A stretch of 64,000 nt of DNA from Apostichopus japonicus (GCF_037975245.1 NC_092577.1:22842398-22906397); one strand, 5' to 3'. Shown: positions 8,487-18,800, numbered from the stretch's first letter. Numbers and translations are program-made. The notes: a model not told the origin generated them from the sequence alone.

Positions 8487-9833
8487 GGAGGTAAGAAACC
8501 TTGCATATCCTACAATGTTCTACTTCAACCTGTAGACAAAGGTGGCCTTAACCTTTGTGACATTTTTCTAAAAAGAGACGCTTTACGTATGAAGTACATC
8601 TGTAAACTACTTAGCAACAGTATCAATCCGATGTTAAAAAGTTTAATGCTCTATTTTCTGAATCATTATGAATATATGAAACTAGGTTTACACGTGTTCC
8701 GTATTTTACCTCATAGCAATTCTATGAGAAAACTTTTACCGTATTATTATGAGATGTTGAGTGCCTGGAAAAAGCTAACCGATAAAAAGTTATGCCCACC
8801 AGTGAACAGGGATGAAATTCTTATGCAACCGCTGTTCCATAATCCATTTATTATAAATGACACTTACGATACCCTCTTTAACAGAGATTTCATTGAAGGT
8901 GGTATTATTTTTGTAGGCGATCTTATGTATGAAATGATCCCAAGACGGCTTCCCGCAGAGGGTATCCACGAAGCCATTACTATGGCCAACCCAAATTGTA
9001 AACTTAATATTGATGACGTACATGATTACGTCACATCTATTTTGAAGGCTTTCCCAAAAGATTGGCTTGAACAAATCTATTCGGGCGATAAAATTGTTAG
9101 TCAAAATGACAATGAGTCACTTTCACTCACTCTCTCTTGTGGTGATACCACGCTAGATGCATCCACCGTTAGTGTCAGGAATGCAACTGATCTCCTAAGG
9201 GAGGCCGTCTCAACAATCCCAAAAGGAGAAATACACTGGAAACACGTTTTTAACGATATCTCTTTTGAACATAGGTGGACCAATGTCTACAAAGGTCTAA
9301 AAGCTTTTCACGATAGTGACCTAGATTTCCGCCTTCTTCATAATATTTTATTCTGTAACGATAAGTTGTATCTTTTTAAGCTAGTTGACTCTCCTTTATG
9401 TACCTTATGTAAGAACCATAATGAAACTGTCTTGCATCTTTTTGTCGATTGCAAAACCGTAAATCTTCTCTGGAGAGATATTATCAAGAAGCTTCAGAAA
9501 ATCTGTAAAATCAACAACAATGATAAATGGAGGCAAATAACAATCTTAGGTATGGAACTCAATTATAAGAGGAATGAGACAATCTCGATTGATTTTATTC
9601 TAAACACTTTCAAAAAAGTTGTTTGGACCACTCGTGTTAGCCTCCTGAACGGGGAAAAGCACATTAATATTCAAAACTTCTTTCATAATTCACTACGAAA
9701 GAAAATCGATTTCTTATTCCACTATTTTGTAAAGAAAAAAGAAATTTCTACATTTTGGGAGTTGTTTACTCAAGGTGACGTCATTCTCAATCCTCTTGAA
9801 GATGGCTCCTACGAGTACAAGTTTGACAGTTAA
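8487..9833 (+). CDS. LINE ORF2 C-terminal fragment (end of RT region plus zinc-knuckle domain), partial
   Basis: The reading frame is open from the left junction at 8487 to TAA at 9831-9833, 448 codons; the first ATG in frame is at 8589 (414 residues). Upstream of that Met the frame encodes PVDKGGLNLCDIFLKRDALR, the conserved post-catalytic GGL...D....AL segment of LINE reverse transcriptases. Further on are DFIEGGIIFVGDL (residues 100-112 from the Met) and a C-x2-C-x8-H-x4-C zinc-binding motif (C271, C274, H283, C288) in SPLCTLC...ETVLHLFVDC, typical of the zf-RVT region of Tx1/L1-like elements. The frame has no internal stop, so the insertion is young. The start is set by the truncation, so the Met at 8589 is not a true start codon. 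Catalytic RT motifs and endonuclease lie beyond the missing 5' part. Confidence 0.85.
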   Translation, partial: GGKKPCISYNVLLQPVDKGGLNLCDIFLKRDALRMKYICKLLSNSINPMLKSLMLYFLNHYEYMKLGLHVFRILPHSNSMRKLLPYYYEMLSAWKKLTDKKLCPPVNRDEILMQPLFHNPFIINDTYDTLFNRDFIEGGIIFVGDLMYEMIPRRLPAEGIHEAITMANPNCKLNIDDVHDYVTSILKAFPKDWLEQIYSGDKIVSQNDNESLSLTLSCGDTTLDASTVSVRNATDLLREAVSTIPKGEIHWKHVFNDISFEHRWTNVYKGLKAFHDSDLDFRLLHNILFCNDKLYLFKLVDSPLCTLCKNHNETVLHLFVDCKTVNLLWRDIIKKLQKICKINNNDKWRQITILGMELNYKRNETISIDFILNTFKKVVWTTRVSLLNGEKHINIQNFFHNSLRKKIDFLFHYFVKKKEISTFWELFTQGDVILNPLEDGSYEYKFDS

Positions 9834-9999
9834 TTTTCTCTTGCCTTCCCCAATCTAGGATTACTCTTTTATTGTTGTGCATGATTGTATCGATAGTGTT
9901 GTATTATTGTTATAGTTTTATATATATTCTCTTTCTTTATTTCTTGTAACCATGTTAATATCTGTACATTCAATCGGAGAACCAGTGGGTTTTTCCGTC
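9834..9999 (+). other. LINE 3' untranslated region
   Basis: These 166 bp separate the stop codon from the AATAAA signal. They include CGGAGAACCAGT (9975-9986), whose reverse complement resembles the 5S target site. GGAGAACC with GGGTTTTTCC can form a weak hairpin. Confidence 0.75.
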
Positions 10000-10000
10000 A

Positions 10001-10032
<32 letters not shown>
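10000..10032 (+). promoter_or_regulatory. LINE polyadenylation signal and poly-A tail
   Basis: AATAAA at 10000-10005 runs directly into the A tract, about 31 A from 10003 to 10033. This is the mark of reverse transcription from a polyadenylated RNA. Confidence 0.85.
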
Positions 10033-10035
<3 letters not shown>

Positions 10036-10044
10036 GGTTCTCGT
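10033..10044 (+). repeat. LINE target-site duplication, right
   Basis: ACCGGTTCTCGT. Its first A merges with the poly-A run, so the exact border is ambiguous by one base or more. Confidence 0.92.
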
Positions 10045-10201
10045 CCGATCACCGAAGTCAAGCAACGTAGAGCGCAGTCAGTACTTGGATGGGTGACCGC
10101 CTGGGAATACTGGGTGCCGTAGGCTTTTATTTTCCTAATTGATAACACTATGTTGCCACGACGATGAAAAATTGAAATGGCCTACATTGACCTCTTGTTA
10201 T

Positions 10202-10319
10202 GTCTACGGCCATATCACGTTGACTATACCGGTTCTCGTCCGATCACCGAAGTCAAGCAACGTAGAGCGCAGTCAGTACTTGGATGGGTGACCGCCTGGG
10301 AATACTGGGTGTCGTAGGC
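10202..10319 (+). rRNA. 5S copy 37, C111T
   Basis: S follows. Confidence 0.86.
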
Positions 10320-10396
10320 TGTTATTTTCCTAATTGATAACACTATGTTGCCACGACGATGAGAAATTGAAATGGCCTACATTGACCTCTTGTTAT

Positions 10397-10514
10397 GTCT
10401 ACGGCCATATCACGTTGACTATACCGGTTCTCGTCCGATCACCGAAGTCAAGCAACGTAGAGCGCAGTCAGTACTTGGATGGGTGACCGCCTGGGAATAC
10501 TGGGTGCCGTAGGC
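10397..10514 (+). rRNA. 5S copy 38, consensus
   Basis: L follows. Confidence 0.92.
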
Positions 10515-10739
10515 CTTTCTTTTTCTAATTAGAACACTGTCTTGCCACAAGGAAAGCGATTTGAAAATCGAATATATTAATAAATAACTCGATTGTTTTT
10601 ATATATTAGAATTTAATACATATATATGTGAAATATAGATTAACTTAATATATATTAAATACATTCATGTATAATATATACATTAAATCCACTCATCATA
10701 ACCTACCAAACAACTAGCCTGCATTTCACCTCTTGTAAT

Positions 10740-10857
10740 GTCTACGGCCACATCACGTTCAATATACCGGTTCTCGTCCGATCACCGAAGTCAAGCAACG
10801 TAGAGCGCAGTCAGTACTTGGATGGGTGACCGCCTGGGAATACTGGGTGCAGTAGGC
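10740..10857 (+). rRNA. 5S copy 39, A/consensus chimera, C112A
   Basis: One of only three genes after an L spacer without AAGG. A-type 5' half, consensus box A and box C. S follows. Confidence 0.82.
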
Positions 10858-10934
10858 TTTTATTTTCCTAATTGATAACACTATGTTGCCACGACGATGA
10901 GAAATTGAAATGGCCTACATTGACCTCTTGTTAT

Positions 10935-11052
10935 GTCTACGGCCATATCACGTTGACTATACCGGTTCTCGTCCGATCACCGAAGTCAAGCAACGTAGAG
11001 CGCAGTCAGTACTTGGATGGGTGACCGCCTGGGAATACTGGGTGCAGTAGGC
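10935..11052 (+). rRNA. 5S copy 40, C112A
   Basis: S follows. Confidence 0.86.
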
Positions 11053-11129
11053 TTTTATTTTCCTAATTGATAACACTATGTTGCCACGACGATGAGAAAT
11101 TGAAATGGCCTACATTGACCTCTTGTTAT

Positions 11130-11247
11130 GTCTACGGCCATATCACGTTGACTATACCGGTTCTCGTCCGATCACCGAAGTCAAACAACGTAGAGCGCAG
11201 TCAGTACTTGGATGGGTGACCGCCTGGGAATACTGGGTGCCGTAGGC
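11130..11247 (+). rRNA. 5S copy 41, G56A
   Basis: Paralogue of copy 31 at +4,102 bp. L follows. Confidence 0.86.
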
Positions 11248-11472
11248 CTTTCTTTTTCTAATTAGAACACTGTCTTGCCACAAGGAAAGCGATTTGAAAA
11301 TCGAATATATTAATAAATAACTCGATTGTTTTCATATATTAGAATTTAATACATATATATGTGAAATATAGATTAACTTAATATATATTAAATACATTCA
11401 TGTATAATATATACATTAAATCCACTCATCATAACCTACCAAACAACTAGCCTGCATTTCACCTCTTGTAAT

Positions 11473-11590
11473 GTCTACGGCCACATCACGTTCAATATAC
11501 CGGTTCTCGTCCGATCAGGTAAGTCAAGCAACGTAGAGCGCAGTTAGTACTAAGGTGGGTGACCGCCTGGGAATACTGGGTGCCGTAGGC
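11473..11590 (+). rRNA. 5S copy 42, AG type, C73T
   Basis: Paralogue of copy 32. L follows. Confidence 0.69.
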
Positions 11591-11815
11591 CTTCCTTTTC
11601 CTAATTAGAACACTGTCTTGCCACAAGGAAAGCGATTTGAAAATCGAATATATTAATAAATAACTCGATTGTTTTTATATATTAGAATTTAATACATATA
11701 TATGTGAAATATAGATTAACTTAATATATATTAAATACATTCATGTATAATATATACATTAAATCCACTCATCATAACCTACCAAACAACTAGCCTGCAT
11801 TTCACCTCTTGTAAT

Positions 11816-11933
11816 GTCTACGGCCACATCACGTTCAATATACCGGTTCTCGTCCGATCACCGAAGTCAAGCAACGTAGAACGCAGTCAGTACTAAGGTG
11901 GGTGACCGCCTGGGAATAATGGGTGCCGTAGGC
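11816..11933 (+). rRNA. 5S copy 43, A type, G66A/C104A
   Basis: Paralogue of copy 33. S follows. Confidence 0.72.
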
Positions 11934-12010
11934 TTTTATTTTCCTAATTGATAACACTATGTTGCCACGACGATGAAAAATTGAAATGGCCTACATTGAC
12001 CTCTTGTTAT

Positions 12011-12128
12011 GTCTACGGCCATATCACGTTGACTATACCGGTTCTCGTCCGATCACCGAAGTCAAGCAACGTAGAGCGCAGTCAGTACTTGGATGGGTGA
12101 CCGCCTGGGAATACTGGGTGCCGTAGGC
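12011..12128 (+). rRNA. 5S copy 44, consensus
   Basis: L follows. Confidence 0.92.
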
Positions 12129-12353
12129 CTTTCTTTTTCTAATTAGAACACTGTCTTGCCACAAGGAAAGCGATTTGAAAATCGAATATATTAATAAATA
12201 ACTCGATTGTTTTTATATATTAGAATTTAATACATATATATGTGAAATATAGATTAACTTAATATATATTAAATACATTCATGTATAATATATACATTAA
12301 ATCCACTCATCATAACCTACCAAACAACTAGCCTGCATTTCACCTCTTGTAAT

Positions 12354-12471
12354 GTCTACGGCCACATCACGTTCAATATACCGGTTCTCGTCCGATCAGG
12401 TAAGTCAAGCAAGGTAGAGCGCAGTCAGTACTAAGGTGGGTGACCGCCTGGGAATACTGGGTGCCGTAGGC
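12354..12471 (+). rRNA. 5S copy 45, AG type, C60G
   Basis: Paralogue of copy 35. S follows. Confidence 0.68.
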
Positions 12472-12548
12472 TTTTATTTTCACAATTGATAACACTATGT
12501 TGCCACGACGATGAGAAATTGAAATGTCCTACATTGACCTCTTGTTAT

Positions 12549-12666
12549 GTCTACGGCCATATCACGTTGACTATACCGGTTCTCGTCCGATCACCGAAGT
12601 CAAGCAACGTAGAGCGCAGTCAGTACTTGGATGGGTGACCGCCTGGGAATACTGGGTGCCGTAGGC
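12549..12666 (+). rRNA. 5S copy 46, consensus; empty-site counterpart of the LINE
   Basis: Paralogue of copy 36 without the LINE. S follows. Confidence 0.93.
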
Positions 12667-12743
12667 TTTTATTTTCCTAATTGATAACACTATGTTGCCA
12701 CGACGATGAAAAATTGAAATGGCCTACATTGACCTCTTGTTAT

Positions 12744-12861
12744 GTCTACGGCCATATCACGTTGACTATACCGGTTCTCGTCCGATCACCGAAGTCAAGC
12801 AACGTAGAGCGCAGTCAGTACTTGGATGGGTGACCGCCTGGGAATACTGGGTGTCGTAGGC
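12744..12861 (+). rRNA. 5S copy 47, C111T
   Basis: S follows. Confidence 0.86.
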
Positions 12862-12938
12862 TGTTATTTTCCTAATTGATAACACTATGTTGCCACGACG
12901 ATGAGAAATTGAAATGGCCTACATTGACCTCTTGTTAT

Positions 12939-13056
12939 GTCTACGGCCATATCACGTTGACTATACCGGTTCTCGTCCGATCACCGAAGTCAAGCAACGT
13001 AGAGCGCAGTCAGTACTTGGATGGGTGACCGCCTGGGAATACTGGGTGCCGTAGGC
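12939..13056 (+). rRNA. 5S copy 48, consensus
   Basis: L follows. Confidence 0.92.
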
Positions 13057-13281
13057 CTTTCTTTTTCTAATTAGAACACTGTCTTGCCACAAGGAAAGCG
13101 ATTTGAAAATCGAATATATTAATAAATAACTCGATTGTTTTTATATATTAGAATTTAATACATATATATGTGAAATATAGATTAACTTAATATATATTAA
13201 ATACATTCATGTATAATATATACATTAAATCCACTCATCATAACCTACCAAACAACTAGCCTGCATTTCACCTCTTGTAAT

Positions 13282-13399
13282 GTCTACGGCCACATCACGT
13301 TCAATATTCCGGTTCTCGTCCGATCACCGAAGTCAAGCAACGTAGAGCGCAGTCAGTACTAAGGTGGGTGACCGCCTGGGAATACTGGGTGCCGTAGGC
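13282..13399 (+). rRNA. 5S copy 49, A type, A27T
   Basis: Followed by CTTTTAATTTCC; S. Confidence 0.74.
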
Positions 13400-13476
13400 T
13401 TTTAATTTCCTAATTGATAACACTATGTTGCCACGACGATGAGAAATTGAAATGGCCTCCATTGACCTCTTGTTAT

Positions 13477-13594
13477 GTCTACGGCCATATCACGTTGACT
13501 ATACCGGTTCTCGTCCGATCACCGAAGTCAAGCAACGTAGAGCGCAGTCAGTACTTGGATGGGTGACCGCCTGGGAATACTGGGTGCCGTAGGC
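13477..13594 (+). rRNA. 5S copy 50, consensus
   Basis: S follows. Confidence 0.92.
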
Positions 13595-13671
13595 TTTTAT
13601 TTTCCTAATTGATAACACTATGTTGCCACGACGATGAGAAATTGAAATGGCCTCCATTGACCTCTTGTTAT

Positions 13672-13789
13672 GTCTACGGCCATATCACGTTGACTATACC
13701 GGTTCTCGTCCGATCACCGAAGTCAAGCAACGTAGAGCGCAGTCAGTACTTGGATGGGTGACCGCCTGGGAATACTGGGTGCAGTAGGC
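13672..13789 (+). rRNA. 5S copy 51, C112A
   Basis: S follows. Confidence 0.86.
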
Positions 13790-13866
13790 TTTTATTTTCC
13801 TAATTGATAACACTATGTTGCCACGACGATGAGAAATTGAAATGGCCTACATTGACCTCTTGTTAT

Positions 13867-13984
13867 GTCTACGGCCATATCACGTTGACTATACCGGTTC
13901 TCGTCCGATCACCGAAGTCAAGCAACGTAGAGCGCAGTCAGTACTTGGATGGGTGACCGCCTGGGAATACTGGGTGCCGTAGGC
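13867..13984 (+). rRNA. 5S copy 52, consensus
   Basis: L follows. Confidence 0.92.
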
Positions 13985-14209
13985 CTTTCTTTTTCTAATT
14001 AGAACACTGTCTTGCCACAAGGAAAGCGATTTGAAAATCGAATATATTAATAAATAACTCGATTGTTTTTATATATTAGAATTTAATACATATATATGTG
14101 AAATATAGATTAACTTAATATATATTAAATACATTCATGTATAATATATACATTAAATCCACTCATCATAACCTACCAAACAACTAGCCTGCATTTCACC
14201 TCTTGTAAT

Positions 14210-14327
14210 GTCTACGGCCACATCACGTTCAATATACCGGTTCTCGTCCGATCACCGAAGTCAAGCAACGTAGAGCGCAGTCAGTACTAAGGTGGGTGAC
14301 CGCCTGGGAATACTGGGTGCCGTAGGC
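14210..14327 (+). rRNA. 5S copy 53, A type
   Basis: The following S spacer is 76 bp (one A lost). Confidence 0.75.
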
Positions 14328-14403
14328 TTTTATTTTCCTATTGATAACACTATGTTGCCACGACGATGAGAAATTGAAATGGCCTCCATTGACCTCTTGT
14401 TAT

Positions 14404-14521
14404 GTCTACGGCCATATCACGTTGACTATACCGGTTCTCGTCCGATCACCGAAGTCAAGCAACGTAGAGCGCAGTCAGTACTTGGATGGGTGACCGCCTG
14501 GGAATACTGGGTGCAGTAGGC
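14404..14521 (+). rRNA. 5S copy 54, C112A
   Basis: S follows. Confidence 0.86.
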
Positions 14522-14598
14522 TTTTATTTTCCTAATTGATAACACTATGTTGCCACGACGATGAGAAATTGAAATGGCCTACATTGACCTCTTGTTAT

Positions 14599-14716
14599 GT
14601 CTACGGCCATATCACGTTGACTATACCGGTTCTCGTCCGATCACCGAAGTCAAGCAACGTAGAGCGCAGTTAGTACTAAGGTGGGTGACCGCCTGGGAAT
14701 ACTGGGTGCCGTAGGC
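14599..14716 (+). rRNA. 5S copy 55, consensus/A chimera, C73T
   Basis: Consensus 5' half, then GTTAGTACTAAGG. L follows. Confidence 0.76.
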
Positions 14717-14941
14717 CTTCCTTTTCCTAATTAGAACACTGTCTTGCCACAAGGAAAGCGATTTGAAAATCGAATATATTAATAAATAACTCGATTGTTT
14801 TTATATATTAGAATTTAATACATATATATGTGAAATATAGATTAACTTAATATATATTAAATACATTCATGTATAATATATACATTAAATCCACTCATCA
14901 TAACCTACCAAACAACTAGCCTGCATTTCACCTCTTGTAAT

Positions 14942-15059
14942 GTCTACGGCCACATCACGTTCAATATACCGGTTCTCGTCCGATCAGGTAAGTCAAGCAA
15001 CGTAGAACGCAGTCAGTACTAAGGTGGGTGACCGCCTGGGAATAATGGGTGCCGTAGGC
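14942..15059 (+). rRNA. 5S copy 56, AG type, G66A/C104A
   Basis: S follows. Confidence 0.68.
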
Positions 15060-15136
15060 TTTTATTTTCCTAATTGATAACACTATGTTGCCACGACGAT
15101 GAGAAATTGAAATGTCCTACATTGACCTCTTGTTAT

Positions 15137-15254
15137 GTCTACGGCCATATCACGTTGACTATACCGGTTCTCGTCCGATCACCGAAGTCAAGCAACGTAG
15201 AGCGCAGTCAGTACTTGGATGGGTGACCGCCTGGGAATACTGGGTGCCGTAGGC
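15137..15254 (+). rRNA. 5S copy 57, consensus
   Basis: L follows. Confidence 0.92.
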
Positions 15255-15479
15255 CTTTCTTTTTCTAATTAGAACACTGTCTTGCCACAAGGAAAGCGAT
15301 TTGAAAATCGAATATATTAATAAATAACTCGATTGTTTTTATATATTAGAATTTAATACATATATATGTGAAATATAGATTAACTTAATATATATTAAAT
15401 ACATTCATGTATAATATATACATTAAATCCACTCATCATAACCTACCAAACAACTAGCCTGCATTTCACCTCTTGTAAT

Positions 15480-15597
15480 GTCTACGGCCACATCACGTTC
15501 AATATACCGGTTCTCGTCCGATCACCGAAGTCAAGCAACGTAGAGCGCAGTCAGTACTAAGGTGGGTGACCGCCTGGGAATACTGGGTGCCGTAGGC
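15480..15597 (+). rRNA. 5S copy 58, A type
   Basis: 76-bp S spacer follows, as after copy 53; offset 1,270 bp. Confidence 0.75.
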
Positions 15598-15673
15598 TTT
15601 TATTTTCCTATTGATAACACTATGTTGCCACGACGATGAGAAATTGAAATGGCCTCCATTGACCTCTTGTTAT

Positions 15674-15791
15674 GTCTACGGCCATATCACGTTGACTATA
15701 CCGGTTCTCGTCCGATCACCGAAGTCAAGCAACGTAGAGCGCAGTCAGTACTTGGATGGGTGACCGCCTGGGAATACTGGGTGCAGTAGGC
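15674..15791 (+). rRNA. 5S copy 59, C112A
   Basis: S follows. Confidence 0.86.
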
Positions 15792-15868
15792 TTTTATTTT
15801 CCTAATTGATAACACTATGTTGCCACGACGATGAGAAATTGAAATGGCCTACATTGACCTCTTGTTAT

Positions 15869-15986
15869 GTCTACGGCCATATCACGTTGACTATACCGGT
15901 TCTCGTCCGATCACCGAAGTCAAGCAACGTAGAGCGCAGTCAGTACTTGGATGGGTGACCGCCTGGGAATACTGGGTGCCGTAGGC
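15869..15986 (+). rRNA. 5S copy 60, consensus
   Basis: L follows. Confidence 0.92.
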
Positions 15987-16211
15987 CTTTCTTTTTCTAA
16001 TTAGAACACTGTCTTGCCACAAGGAAAGCGATTTGAAAATCGAATATATTAATAAATAACTCGATTGTTTTTATATATTAGAATTTAATACATATATATG
16101 TGAAATATAGATTAACTTAATATATATTAAATACATTCATGTATAATATATACATTAAATCCACTCATCATAACCTACCAAACAACTAGCCTGCATTTCA
16201 CCTCTTGTAAT

Positions 16212-16329
16212 GTCTACGGCCACATCACGTTCAATATTCCGGTTCTCGTCCGATCACCGAAGTCAAGCAACGTAGAGCGCAGTCAGTACTAAGGTGGGTG
16301 ACCGCCTGGGAATACTGGGTGCCGTAGGC
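16212..16329 (+). rRNA. 5S copy 61, A type, A27T
   Basis: Paralogue of copy 49. S follows. Confidence 0.74.
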
Positions 16330-16406
16330 TTTTAATTTCCTAATTGATAACACTATGTTGCCACGACGATGAGAAATTGAAATGGCCTCCATTGACCTCT
16401 TCTTAT

Positions 16407-16524
16407 GTCTACGGCCATATCACGTTGACTATACCGGTTCTCGTCCGATCACCGAAGTCAAGCAACGTAGAGCGCAGTCAGTACTTGGATGGGTGACCGC
16501 CTGGGAATACTGGGTGCCGTAGGC
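16407..16524 (+). rRNA. 5S copy 62, consensus
   Basis: S follows. Confidence 0.92.
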
Positions 16525-16601
16525 TTTTATTTTCCTAATTGATAACACTATGTTGCCACGACGATGAGAAATTGAAATGGCCTACATTGACCTCTTGTTA
16601 T

Positions 16602-16719
16602 GTCTACGGCCATATCACGTTGACGATACCGGTTCTCGTCCGATCACCGAAGTCAAGCAACGTAGAGCGCAGTCAGTACTTGGATGGGTGACCGCCTGGG
16701 AATACTGGGTGCAGTAGGC
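16602..16719 (+). rRNA. 5S copy 63, T24G/C112A
   Basis: S follows. Confidence 0.84.
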
Positions 16720-16796
16720 TTTTATTTTCCTAATTGATAACACTATGTTGCCACGACGATGAGAAATTGAAATGGCCTACATTGACCTCTTGTTAT

Positions 16797-16914
16797 GTCT
16801 ACGGCCATATCACGTTGACTATACCGGTTCTCGTCCGATCACCGAAGTCAAGCAACGTAGAGCGCAGTCAGTACTTGGATGGGTGACCGCCTGGGAATAC
16901 TGGGTGCCGTAGGC
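16797..16914 (+). rRNA. 5S copy 64, consensus
   Basis: L follows. Confidence 0.92.
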
Positions 16915-17139
16915 CTTTCTTTTTCTAATTAGAACACTGTCTTGCCACAAGGAAAGCGATTTGAAAATCGAATATATTAATAAATAACTCGATTGTTTTC
17001 ATATATTAGAATTTAATACATATATATGTGAAATATAGATTAACTTAATATATATTAAATACATTCATGTATAATATGTACATTAAATCCACTCATCATA
17101 ACCTACCAAACAACTAGCCTGCATTTCACCTCTTGTAAT

Positions 17140-17257
17140 GTCTACGGCCACATCACGTTCAATATACCGGTTCTCGTCCAATCAGGTAAGTCAAGCAACG
17201 TAGAGCGCAGTTAGTACTAAGGTGGGTGACCGCCTGGGAATACTGGGTGCCGTAGGC
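17140..17257 (+). rRNA. 5S copy 65, AG type, G41A/C73T
   Basis: Lone gene between two L spacers. Confidence 0.67.
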
Positions 17258-17482
17258 CTTCCTTTTCCTAATTAGAACACTGTCTTGCCACAAGGAAAGC
17301 GATTTGAAAATCGAATATATTAATAAATAACTCGATTGTTTTTATATATTAGAATTTAATACATATATATGTGAAATATAGATTAACTTAATATATATTA
17401 AATACATTCATGTATAATATATACATTAAATCCACTCATCATAACCTACCAAACAACTAGCCTGCATTTCACCTCTTGTAAT

Positions 17483-17600
17483 GTCTACGGCCACATCACG
17501 TTCAATATACCGGTTCTCGTCCGATCAGGTAAGTCAAGCAACGTAGAACGCAGTCAGTACTAAGGTGGGTGACCGCCTGGGAATAATGGGTGCCGTAGGC
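17483..17600 (+). rRNA. 5S copy 66, AG type, G66A/C104A
   Basis: First gene of a 928-bp repeat. S follows. Confidence 0.68.
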
Positions 17601-17677
17601 TTTTATTTTCCTAATTGATAACACTATGTTGCCACGACGATGAGAAATTGAAATGTCCTACATTGACCTCTTGTTAT

Positions 17678-17795
17678 GTCTACGGCCATATCACGTTGAC
17701 TATACCGGTTCTCGTCCGATCACCGAAGTCAAGCAACGTAGAGCGCAGTCAGTACTTGGATGGGTGACCGCCTGGGAATACTGGGTGCCGTAGGC
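17678..17795 (+). rRNA. 5S copy 67, consensus
   Basis: S follows. Confidence 0.92.
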
Positions 17796-17872
17796 TTTTA
17801 TTTTCCTAATTGATAACACTATGTTGCCACGACGATGAAAAATTGAAATGGCCTACATTGACCTCTTGTTAT

Positions 17873-17990
17873 GTCTACGGCCATATCACGTTGACTATAC
17901 CGGTTCTCGTCCGATCACCGAAGTCAAGCAACGTAGAGCGCAGTCAGTACTTGGATGGGTGACCGCCTGGGAATACTGGGTGTCGTAGGC
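17873..17990 (+). rRNA. 5S copy 68, C111T
   Basis: S follows. Confidence 0.86.
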
Positions 17991-18067
17991 TGTTATTTTC
18001 CTAATTGATAACACTATGTTGCCACGACGATGAGAAATTGAAATGGCCTACATTGACCTCTTGTTAT

Positions 18068-18185
18068 GTCTACGGCCATATCACGTTGACTATACCGGTT
18101 CTCGTCCGATCACCGAAGTCAAGCAACGTAGAGCGCAGTCAGTACTTGGATGGGTGACCGCCTGGGAATACTGGGTGCCGCAGGC
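18068..18185 (+). rRNA. 5S copy 69, T114C
   Basis: GCCGCAGGC end gives a helix I mismatch (A5-C114). L' follows. Confidence 0.82.
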
Positions 18186-18410
18186 CTTTCTTTTTCTAAT
18201 TAGAACACTGTCTTGCCACAAGGAAAGCGATTTGAAAATCGAATATATTAATAAATAACTCGATTGTTTTTATATATTAGAATTTAATACACATATTTGT
18301 GAAATATAGATTAACTTAATATATATTAAATACATTCATGTATAATATATACAATAAATCCACTCATCATAACCTACCAAACAACTAGCCTGCTATTCAC
18401 CTCTTGTAAT

Positions 18411-18528
18411 GTCTACGGCCACATCACGTTCAATATACCGGTTCTCGTCCGATCACCGAAGTCAAGCAACGTAGAACGCAGTCAGTACTAAGGTGGGTGA
18501 CCGCCTGGGAATAATGGGTGCCGTAGGC
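18411..18528 (+). rRNA. 5S copy 70, A type, G66A/C104A
   Basis: S follows. Confidence 0.72.
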
Positions 18529-18605
18529 TTTTATTTTCCTAATTGATAACACTATGTTGCCACGACGATGAGAAATTGAAATGTCCTACATTGACCTCTT
18601 GTTAT

Positions 18606-18723
18606 GTCTACGGCCATATCACGTTGACTATACCGGTTCTCGTCCGATCACCGAAGTCAAGCAACGTAGAGCGCAGTCAGTACTTGGATGGGTGACCGCC
18701 TGGGAATACTGGGTGCCGTAGGC
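18606..18723 (+). rRNA. 5S copy 71, consensus
   Basis: S follows. Confidence 0.92.
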
Positions 18724-18800
18724 TTTTATTTTCCTAATTGATAACACTATGTTGCCACGACGATGAAAAATTGAAATGGCCTACATTGACCTGTTGTTAT

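Larger units (their letters stand above)
8485..10032 (+). mobile_element. 5'-truncated non-LTR retrotransposon (LINE), Tx1/L1-like, inserted in a 5S gene
   Basis: This is a 1,548-bp insertion in the same orientation as the 5S genes. It carries the C-terminal part of an ORF2-type protein, a 166-bp 3' UTR, an AATAAA signal and a run of about 31 A. It is flanked by a 12-bp target-site duplication, ACCGGTTCTCGT (gene positions 27-38). The endonuclease and the catalytic part of reverse transcriptase are absent, so it is 5'-truncated and cannot move alone. Removing the element and one duplication restores an exact 118-bp gene. Elements of the Tx1 group that target 5S genes (Mutsu-type) are known from other animals; membership of that subgroup is inference. 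Confidence 0.93.
8447..10124 (+). pseudogene. 5S copy 36, split by the LINE
   Basis: Gene positions 1-38 lie at 8447-8484 and 39-118 at 10045-10124, with the LINE and the second target-site copy between. Both parts match the consensus. Box A and box C remain on the right part, without the normal start. S follows. Confidence 0.93.
17483..18410 (+). repeat. 928-bp higher-order repeat, four genes (first of five)
   Basis: Gene order: G66A/C104A variant, consensus, C111T, T114C, then an L' spacer; 343 + 3 x 195 = 928 bp. Copies lie at 17483-18410, 18411-19338, 28376-29303, 29304-30231 and 33650-34577. The first and third begin with an AG gene, the others with an A gene. Confidence 0.88.

Noticed and set aside
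8790-9283. Two overlapping open frames on the - strand (104 and 60 codons)
   Set aside because: They are antisense shadows of the LINE ORF, which has clear conserved motifs on the + strand.
8485-10032. LINE as an intact autonomous element
   Set aside because: At 1.5 kb it has only the C-terminal part of ORF2; endonuclease and RT catalytic motifs are missing.
9918-10148. 76-codon frame on the - strand with a run of Phe
   Set aside because: It crosses the LINE poly-A tail (the Phe run) and the 5S gene; it is chance.
18043-18258. Repeated 71-codon open frame (also at 18971, 28936, 29864, 33282, 34210) and a 61-codon one at 60167
   Set aside because: It runs through a 5S gene and its spacers. 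It is open only because T114C (or T114A at 60192) removes a TAG formed at GCCGTAGGC. The coding content is rRNA sequence, so this is no protein gene.
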